The position numbers were made by a program, and so were the translations under genes. Positions 58,325-64,000 of a DNA stretch of 64,000 nt are shown piece after piece (positions within the stretch are counted from its first letter, which is position 1; each line of letters starts with the position of its first letter). Origin of the DNA: GCA-003244245 sp052390115 (GTDB lineage: Bacteria; Actinomycetota; Actinomycetes; Mycobacteriales; Pseudonocardiaceae); assembly GCA_052390115.1 (NCBI GenBank), contig JBQTHE010000011.1, positions 62,001 through 126,000 of the forward strand. The letters are read 5' to 3'. The notes below the pieces were generated by a model that did no database searches, was not told where the DNA came from, and saw only the letters and a program-made list of their open reading frames with translations.

Positions 58325-59215
58325 CTACTCCACTGCCGCGGCCAGCGCCGCCGACAGGGTCGGGTGCTGGAATGGGTAGCCATGTTTGCTCAGTACCCCG
58401 GGCACCACACGCGGCCCGGTCAGCACCATCTCGTCAACGAGTTCGGCACCGCGGGCCAGCCGCAGCGCGAAGCCAGGCACCACCAGCAGCGTCGGGCGGT
58501 GCATCGCCTCACCCATCGCCCGGGTGAACTCGGCGTTGGTCACCGGTTCCGGACCAGTGAGGTTGACCGGACCCGATATCGCATCGTGTTCGAGGACGAA
58601 GCGGATGGCGCCCACCTCGTCGTCGAGCGAGATCCACGGCATGTACTGCCGCCCGCTGCCGAGACGGCCGCCAAGCCCGAGCGCGAACAGCGGTTTGAGC
58701 TGGCCCATCAACCCCCCGGACCGGGAGATCACCGGACCGGTCCGCACCCGCACCACCCGCGCCCCGGCCCGCCCCGCGGCCTCGGTGGCTGCCTCCCAGT
58801 CGCGACAGATCTCGGCCAGAAACCCGGAACCCAACGGCCCCTGCTCGTCGACCTCGCGGTCTCCGGTGTCGCCGTAGTAGTTCACCCCAGAGGCATTCAC
58901 CAGCACCGGAACCCCGTGCTCGGCCACTGCCGCGGCGAGCACCTCGGTGGGGCCGATCCGGCTGTCCCTGATGGCTTGCTTACGCTCACCGGACCAGCGG
59001 CCAGCGGCCATCGGCGAGCCGCACAGATTCACCACGGCGTCAGTGCCGTCCAGGGTGTCGGCGTCCATCGTGGCCGCCGATGGGTCCCAGGCCCGTTCGT
59101 CCGGGGCGCCTGGCCGCCTCCGCACCAGCCGGAGCACCTCATGACCGGCCTGGCGAAGTTGCGCCACCAACGCCGTGCCGATCAGGCCCGAGGCCCCCGC
59201 GATCGCGACCCGCAT
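58325..59215 (-). CDS. TIGR01777 family epimerase-like oxidoreductase
   Basis: 296 residues, the SDR39U1/YfcH group. NADP-binding start MRVAIAGASGLIGTALVAQL, then VLRLVRRRPGAPDERAWDP, VVNLCGSPMAAGRWS, YYGDTGDREVDEQGPLG and a DUF1731-like end (LTLSAALAAAVE-type: PFQHPTLSAALAAA). In mycobacteria the equivalent Rv2216 lies between sucB and lipB, the same order. The reaction is unknown. ATG 59215 is where the family begins. Confidence 0.9.
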   Translation of the reverse strand: MRVAIAGASGLIGTALVAQLRQAGHEVLRLVRRRPGAPDERAWDPSAATMDADTLDGTDAVVNLCGSPMAAGRWSGERKQAIRDSRIGPTEVLAAAVAEHGVPVLVNASGVNYYGDTGDREVDEQGPLGSGFLAEICRDWEAATEAAGRAGARVVRVRTGPVISRSGGLMGQLKPLFALGLGGRLGSGRQYMPWISLDDEVGAIRFVLEHDAISGPVNLTGPEPVTNAEFTRAMGEAMHRPTLLVVPGFALRLARGAELVDEMVLTGPRVVPGVLSKHGYPFQHPTLSAALAAAVE

Positions 59216-59350
59216 GGGGAGATCTTCTCGGGTCGTCGCCCGCCGCGCTACCCGGGTCGCGCAAACCGCAATCCGGCTCCGAATGGCGGCTCCTGGTGGG
59301 CCCAGAACCGCAAGGTGGCTCCGAATGGCGCCCCGGTAGCGAAGACCGCG

Positions 59351-61024
59351 CTATAGACCGAGGTCGGCCTCGAACGCGGCGTCGGTGAGGCGCTGTTTGA
59401 CGGTGTTGAGGAAGCGGGCTGCATCGGCGCCGTCCACGAGGCGGTGGTCGTAGGACAGCGCCAGGTAGGTGATCGAGCGGACCGCGATGGTGTCGCCGTC
59501 CTCGCCGGTCAGCACCACCGGTCGCTTGACCACGGTACCTGTGCCGAGGATCCCGACCTGCGGTTGCAGGATGATCGGGGTGTCGAACAGCGCTCCCCGC
59601 GAGCCGGTGTTGCTGATCGTGAACGTACCGCCGCTCATCTCGTCCGGGGTGATCTTGTTCGCCCTGGTCCGCTCGGCAAGGTCGGCAATTCGGCGGGCCA
59701 GGCCGGCGATGTTGAGATCACCCGCATCGTGAATCACCGGCACCAGCAGGCCACGCTCGGAGTCCACGGCGATGCCGAGGTGCTCCGCACCGTGGTAGGT
59801 GATCTCGCCCTGCTCGGTGTCGATCGAGGCGTTCACCTTCGGGTGTTGCTTGAGCGCCTCGACGGTGGCCTGGGCGAAGAACGGCAGGAAGGACAGCTTG
59901 ACGCCTTCCCGGGCCTCGAAATCTCGCTTGGCCCGATCGCGCAGCCGCGCGAGACGGGTGACGTCGGCCTCCACCACAGTGGTGAGCTGTGCGGAGATCT
60001 GTAGCGACTCCACCATCCGCTTGGCGATGACGCTGCGCATCCGGGACACCTTCTCGGTGGTCCCGCGCAACTCTGCGGCGCTCGCCGGCGGCTGCGCCGA
60101 GTGCCGCGCCGCCACGGCCGGCGGCGCCTGCTGCGGTGCGGGAGGGGACGGCCGCTCGGGCTCAGGCGAGGGCTCCGGTTCGGGCTCGGGTGCTTCCACG
60201 GCGGCGAGAACGTCTTGCTTGCGGATGCGGCCGCCGACCCCGGTGCCCTGCACGACCGACAGGTCGATGCCGTGTTCGGCCGCGAGCTTGCGCACCAGCG
60301 GTGTCACATACGGTGCGCCGGACTCGTCGGCATCGGATGCCGCAGCGGGCCGCTTCGGACGCTGCGGCTCGGCGGAGGGGGGTTCGGCGGATCTGGGCTC
60401 GGCGGACTGGTCGGGCTGATCCGGCTCCGCACGGACACTGGCATCGCCGACCATGGCCAACTTTGCTCCGACTTGGGCGGTCTCGTCTTGCGCTACGAGG
60501 ATCTCCAGCAGGGCGCCTGCTACCGGGGACGGAATCTCGGTGTCGACCTTGTCGGTGGACACCTCGAGCAGCGGCTCGTCCACCTCGACGGTGTCGCCGA
60601 CCTGCTTGAGCCACCGGGTCACGGTCCCCTCAGTGACGCTCTCTCCCAGCGCTGGCATCGTCACCGGTGTTCCGGAGCCGGTAGCGGGGGGCGGGGTCCG
60701 CCGGGTGGTCGGCTGCTCCGGTGGCTCTACCCGCTCGGTGTGATTGGGCTCTACCCGCTCGGTGTGATTGGGCTCGGCGTGATTGGAGGAGTCTCCGATC
60801 ACGGCGAGCTCCGCGCCGACTTGGACGGTCTCGTCCTCGGGCACGACGATCCGCTGCAGCACGCCGGCCGCAGGGGAGGGGATCTCGGTGTCGACCTTGT
60901 CGGTGGACACCTCGACCAAGGGTTCGTCCACCTCGACGGTGTCCCCCTCGTGTTTGAGCCAGCGGGTCACCGTTCCCTCGGTGACACTCTCGCCGAGCGC
61001 GGGCATCTCCACCGAGTAGGCCAT
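59351..61024 (-). CDS. sucB: Dihydrolipoamide acyltransferase (2-oxoacid dehydrogenase E2)
   Basis: 557 residues. Two lipoyl domains carry lipoyl lysines 43 and 159 (STDKVDTEIPSP in both). A peripheral-subunit-binding domain follows (VTPLVRKLAAEHGIDLSVVQ, GTGVGGRIRKQDVLAA), then the catalytic domain with SYDHRLVDGADAARFL near the C-terminus. In actinomycetes this E2 (DlaT/SucB) serves the pyruvate and oxoglutarate complexes, with LpdA as E3. The first linker holds an 8-residue tandem repeat (NHTERVEP twice). ATG 61024 follows GAGTCGAGG. Confidence 0.95.
   Translation of the reverse strand: MAYSVEMPALGESVTEGTVTRWLKHEGDTVEVDEPLVEVSTDKVDTEIPSPAAGVLQRIVVPEDETVQVGAELAVIGDSSNHAEPNHTERVEPNHTERVEPPEQPTTRRTPPPATGSGTPVTMPALGESVTEGTVTRWLKQVGDTVEVDEPLLEVSTDKVDTEIPSPVAGALLEILVAQDETAQVGAKLAMVGDASVRAEPDQPDQSAEPRSAEPPSAEPQRPKRPAAASDADESGAPYVTPLVRKLAAEHGIDLSVVQGTGVGGRIRKQDVLAAVEAPEPEPEPSPEPERPSPPAPQQAPPAVAARHSAQPPASAAELRGTTEKVSRMRSVIAKRMVESLQISAQLTTVVEADVTRLARLRDRAKRDFEAREGVKLSFLPFFAQATVEALKQHPKVNASIDTEQGEITYHGAEHLGIAVDSERGLLVPVIHDAGDLNIAGLARRIADLAERTRANKITPDEMSGGTFTISNTGSRGALFDTPIILQPQVGILGTGTVVKRPVVLTGEDGDTIAVRSITYLALSYDHRLVDGADAARFLNTVKQRLTDAAFEADLGL
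60727..60774 (-). repeat. Two 24-base tandem repeats in the sucB linker
   Basis: CTACCCGCTCGGTGTGATTG plus GGCT occurs twice in a row with no difference, encoding the linker unit NHTERVEP. The in-frame copy number can vary without harming the enzyme. Confidence 0.85.
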
Positions 61025-61088
61025 CTGTTGCCTCGACTCCTCGTCGTCCTTGAGGTCTTCTTGCGTCGTGCTTGGGCGGGTGCGCCGA

Positions 61089-62459
61089 TCAGCCGTGCGC
61101 GTGCAGCGGCTTGCCGGCCAGAGCGAGATGCGCCTCGCCGAGGGCCTCGTTCTGGGTCGGGTGGGCGTGGACCAGAGCAGCGACGTCCTCCGGGTATGCC
61201 TCCCAGTTGAAGATCAGCTGCGCCTCGCCGACCAGTTCGCCGATGCGGGCCCCGACCATGTGCACCCCGAGCACCGGACCATCCTTGGCGCGCACCAGCT
61301 TGATCGCGCCCCTGGTCTGCAGGATCTGGCTGCGGCCGTTGCCGGCCAAGTCGTAGGTAAGCGTCTCGACCTCGCGGTGGCGATCCCTGGCCTGCGCCTC
61401 GGTGAGGCCGACCGAGGCCACCTGAGGCTCGCAGTAGGTCACCCGCGGGATGCCTTCTTCGTCGATCGGGGGCGGGTTATGACCCGCGATGTCCTCTGCG
61501 ATGAAGACGCCCTGAGCGAACCCTCGGTGTGCGAGCTGCAGCCCCGGCACGATGTCTCCCAGCGCATACACCCCCGCGAGGTTGGTCCGCAGCCGGTCGT
61601 CGGTGAGCACGAAACCGCGTTCCATCCGCACGCCGGCCTCGGCGTATCCCGCGTCAGCGGTGTTCGGGCCCCGACCCACAGCAACCAGCAGCAGGTCTGC
61701 CTCGAACTGCTCACCGGACTCCAGGCTCACTGTGACCCCGGAGCCGGACTGGTCGGCTCCGGTGAACCGCACCCCGGTCTTGAACTTGATACCGCGCCGC
61801 CGGAAGGCTCGCTCCAACTGCTTGGAGCAGAAGTCGTCCTCGCCAGGGACCAGCCGGGGCAGCGCCTCGACGATGACCACCTCGACACCGAAAGAGCGCC
61901 ACACGCTGGCGAACTCGACGCCGATAACCCCGCCGCCGAGCACTACGACGCGCTCCGGCACGTAATCCAGGTTCAGCGCCTGATCACTGGTGATGACCCG
62001 GCCGCCGATTTCCAGACCCGGCAGGGACTTGGCATAGGAACCGGTCGCCAGCACGATGCTGCGCCCGGTGTAGCGCCGCCCCTCGACGTCGACGGTGTCC
62101 GGGGCGACCAATCTGCCGCTGCCCTCGACATAGGTGATCCCGCGGGAGGACACCAACCCCTGCAGGCCCTTGAACATCTTGGCGACGACGCCATCCTTGT
62201 ACTTGTTCACCCCACCCATGTCGATGCCGTCAAGCGCGCTCTTCACCCCGAGCTGATGACCGTCGCGAGCGGCGTCGGCCACCTCGGCAGCATGCAGCAG
62301 CGCCTTGGTCGGGATGCAGCCACGATGCAAACAGGTGCCACCCAGCTTGTCCTTCTCCACCAGGACGACCGACAGACCCAGCTGCGCGGCACGCAGTGCG
62401 CAGGCGTAACCACCCGAGCCGCCGCCGAGGATCACCAGGTCGGCAGAGGTATCGGTCAC
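61089..62459 (-). CDS. lpdA: Dihydrolipoyl dehydrogenase (E3)
   Basis: 456 residues from GTG 62459, preceded by GAGGAG. It reoxidises the dihydrolipoyl arms of SucB with NAD. FAD fold LVILGGGSGGYACALRAAQL, redox disulfide Cys43-Cys48 in GGTCLHRGCIPTKALL, NAD fold VVVLGGGVIGVEFASVW, second FAD motif VYALGDIVPG, and the active-site HAHPTQNEALGEAHLAL with the His-Glu pair. The large frame upstream of 62459 is antisense to the next gene. It is 64 bases from sucB, probably co-transcribed. Confidence 0.96.
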   Translation of the reverse strand: MTDTSADLVILGGGSGGYACALRAAQLGLSVVLVEKDKLGGTCLHRGCIPTKALLHAAEVADAARDGHQLGVKSALDGIDMGGVNKYKDGVVAKMFKGLQGLVSSRGITYVEGSGRLVAPDTVDVEGRRYTGRSIVLATGSYAKSLPGLEIGGRVITSDQALNLDYVPERVVVLGGGVIGVEFASVWRSFGVEVVIVEALPRLVPGEDDFCSKQLERAFRRRGIKFKTGVRFTGADQSGSGVTVSLESGEQFEADLLLVAVGRGPNTADAGYAEAGVRMERGFVLTDDRLRTNLAGVYALGDIVPGLQLAHRGFAQGVFIAEDIAGHNPPPIDEEGIPRVTYCEPQVASVGLTEAQARDRHREVETLTYDLAGNGRSQILQTRGAIKLVRAKDGPVLGVHMVGARIGELVGEAQLIFNWEAYPEDVAALVHAHPTQNEALGEAHLALAGKPLHAHG

Positions 62460-62638
62460 TGAGAAGCTCCTCAAGCAGACGTCGGTAGCGTGGCGGCGAG
62501 CGCTCACAGCCATCTTGTCACCACGCCCGGAGCCTCGGCGATGTGGGCGAGTCGGCTGCCAGTGGGAGCAAACGGACTTGCTGGGCCGTTGTGCTGGCGG
62601 GATCGCCGGGAGGACCGGCGGTGCGAGGAGGTGCCGAC

Positions 62639-62977
62639 GTGGGCGTGTTCGATCGACTCCTGGGTCGGGAACGGTCAGGGACCAGGCGCGCGGCGTCCAG
62701 TGCGGACGTCGACCACCTTGAGCAGTGGGCAGCGTCACACCGCGGAGTGGAGGCCTACGTCGAGCCGCGCACGACGGTCACTGACACCACCGTCGTGCTC
62801 GTCGCGCACGACGGCGAGTGGACGCGGCGCAGGGTCGACGGCGACGAGGGCGCCCGGCGGCTGGGTAAGCGGCTGAAGATCCCGATTTACGATGCCGCCC
62901 AGATCGGCTACCCGCAAAGGATGCGGGACTACACCGCCCGCCAGCGCATCCTGCGCGAGCGCGAGCAGGGACAGTAG
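62639..62977 (+). CDS. Conserved small protein of unknown function
   Basis: 112 residues from GTG 62639, chosen for GAGGAGG upstream. An upstream frame start at 62543 lacks such a site. It begins VGVFDRLLGRERSG, then DHLEQWAASHRGVEAYVEPR, TTVVLVAHDGEWTRRRVDG and IPIYDAAQIGYPQRMRDY. Soluble, mixed alpha/beta. Relatives occur beside lpdA/pepA in actinomycetes as far as I recall. No catalytic motif is evident. Confidence 0.75.
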   Translation: MGVFDRLLGRERSGTRRAASSADVDHLEQWAASHRGVEAYVEPRTTVTDTTVVLVAHDGEWTRRRVDGDEGARRLGKRLKIPIYDAAQIGYPQRMRDYTARQRILREREQGQ

Positions 62978-62985
62978 CCGCAGCT

Positions 62986-64000
62986 TCAGCCGCGTTCGGC
63001 GATGTCGGCGAGGACGGCGGCCAGCGTTCGCACCGGCACTCCGGTACCGCCCTTACCGGTATAGCCCCACGGCGAGCCGCTGTTGTAGGCCGGCCCGGCG
63101 ACGTCCAGGTGTGCCCAGGGTGTGCCGTCGGCGATGAACTCGGACAGGAACACCCCGGCGATGAGCATGCCGCCCCAGCGGTGGCTGGCCACATTGGCGA
63201 TGTCGGCGAGCTTGGAGTCCAGCTCGGATCGCAGGTGGTCGGGCAGCGGCATGGCCCACCCGTTCTCCCCGACCTGTTGCGAGATCGCGGTGACCCGGTC
63301 CCGGAACTCCGGAGTGCCCATGATTCCCGGCGTGCGGTTGCCCAGCGCGATTATCTGCGCGCCGGTGAGCGTGGCGGTGTCGATGAGGTAGTCCGGGGAG
63401 TCCTGCGCCGCGCGAACCAGTGCGTCGGCGAGGACCAGGCGACCCTCGGCGTCGGTGTTGAGGACCTCCACGGTCTTGCCGCCATACATCGTCAGGACGT
63501 CCCCGGGCCGGTAGGCGGTGCCCGAGGGCATGTTCTCGGCCATCGGAACGGTGGCGATCACCTCCACCGGGAGCTTCAGCTGGGCAGCGAGCACCGTGGT
63601 GACGACGACGGCGGCCGCGCCGGCCATGTCCATGGTCATCTCATCCATCTTCGCCGCCGGCTTGATCGAGATCCCGCCGGTGTCGAAGGTGATCCCCTTG
63701 CCGACCAGGGCCACCTTCGGTACGCCCGAAGCCACGGTAGGGATGTAGTGCAGCCGGACCAGCCGCGGCAAGCGGGACGAGCCGCCGCCGACGCCCAGGA
63801 TGCCGCCGTAGCCCTCGCGCCGCAGCTCCTTCTCGCCCAACACCTCGGTGCGCAGCCCGGCCTGCTCGGCCAGCGCCACCGCACGCTCGGCGAACGAGGC
63901 TGGGTAGAGGTCGTTGGGCGGCGTGTTCACCAGGTCACGGGCGGCCGCGACCGCCTCGGCGATAGCGGTGGCCCGGGTCAGCTCCTGCCGTGCCCCGGCC
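62986..64000 (-). CDS. pepA: Leucyl aminopeptidase (start beyond window)
   Basis: The M17 peptidase catalytic domain, at least 337 residues. The N-terminal part lies past the window end, so the frame is open at 64000. It removes N-terminal residues, preferring Leu. RDLVNTPPNDLYPASFAERA opens the catalytic domain. Metal and catalytic ligands are VGKGITFDTGGISIKP (Lys, Asp), MDMAGAAAV and NTDAEGRLVLADAL (Asp, Glu, Arg). The equivalent of PepB (Rv2213) near sucB in mycobacteria. It converges on the small conserved gene, with 8 bases between the stops. Confidence 0.95.
   Translation of the reverse strand, partial: AGARQELTRATAIAEAVAAARDLVNTPPNDLYPASFAERAVALAEQAGLRTEVLGEKELRREGYGGILGVGGGSSRLPRLVRLHYIPTVASGVPKVALVGKGITFDTGGISIKPAAKMDEMTMDMAGAAAVVVTTVLAAQLKLPVEVIATVPMAENMPSGTAYRPGDVLTMYGGKTVEVLNTDAEGRLVLADALVRAAQDSPDYLIDTATLTGAQIIALGNRTPGIMGTPEFRDRVTAISQQVGENGWAMPLPDHLRSELDSKLADIANVASHRWGGMLIAGVFLSEFIADGTPWAHLDVAGPAYNSGSPWGYTGKGGTGVPVRTLAAVLADIAERG

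Noticed and set aside
62478..62738. N-terminal extension of lpdA to 62738
   Set aside because: The extension has no homology to E3 enzymes; GTG 62459 has GAGGAG upstream and gives the family N-terminus.

Overview
The window is high-GC DNA from an actinomycete. It carries a complete Pup-proteasome locus (mpa, dop, pup, prcB, prcA, pafA, pafB, pafC), the mycothiol ligase gene mshC, adenylylatable glutamine synthetase and Sec-independent export genes. Gene order over much of the window follows the Mycobacterium tuberculosis chromosome (the uppP to helY block and the glnA to pepA block). The proteins and actinomycete integrative-element relics suggest Pseudonocardiales, but the genus cannot be read from the sequence.

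Layout. 1-2.4 kb: end of a possible copper enzyme, a HEAT-repeat protein and a HEAT-SCO fusion. 2.4-5.6 kb: a decayed island with two inverted IS6-type relics, a toxin-antitoxin pair, an IS110 relic, an alpha/beta hydrolase, and a serine-recombinase relic whose 3' end overlaps tRNA-Leu(GAG). 5.7-9.9 kb: M20 peptidase, cold-shock protein, DUF5703 protein plus beta-propeller lipoprotein, aldo/keto reductase. 9.96-12.95 kb: uppP, histidine phosphatase, DUF3090, SCO1664-like kinase. 12.9-20.4 kb: an insertion relative to the usual SCO1664-mshC order. It holds a metallo-beta-lactamase-fold hydrolase, three secreted low-complexity proteins (two glycine-rich, one collagen-like lipoprotein) and a MoxR-VWA pair. 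A copy of the SCO1664 3' tail lies inside it. 20.5-28.5 kb: mshC, PAC2, metH-hisE-hisG, RecB-like nuclease. 28.6-45.2 kb: trmI, mpa, a newly noticed 49-residue membrane protein, yceI, dop-pup-prcB-prcA, PAP2 phosphatase, pafA, pafB-pafC, a small membrane protein, tatA-tatC, helY. 45.2-51.4 kb: accessory DNA with a frameshifted adenylate cyclase-ATPase-TPR regulator and a decayed pSAM2-type element (rep, xis, int relics, 3' fragment of a tRNA-Gly gene). 51.4-64 kb: glnA, RDD protein, DUF4191, lipA-SDR-lipB, FAD oxidoreductase, TIGR01777 protein, sucB, lpdA, a small conserved protein and the start-less part of pepA.

Together, Dop, Pup, PafA, Mpa and PrcAB form the tagging and degradation route, and PafBC is its co-encoded DNA-damage regulator. 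LipB and LipA make the lipoyl cofactor carried by SucB and reoxidised by LpdA.

Two window-wide patterns stand out. First, many genes start 6-8 nt after a TANNNT hexamer with no ribosome-binding site, the geometry of leaderless transcripts. Second, at least two families of related intergenic palindromes sit directly at or after stop codons.
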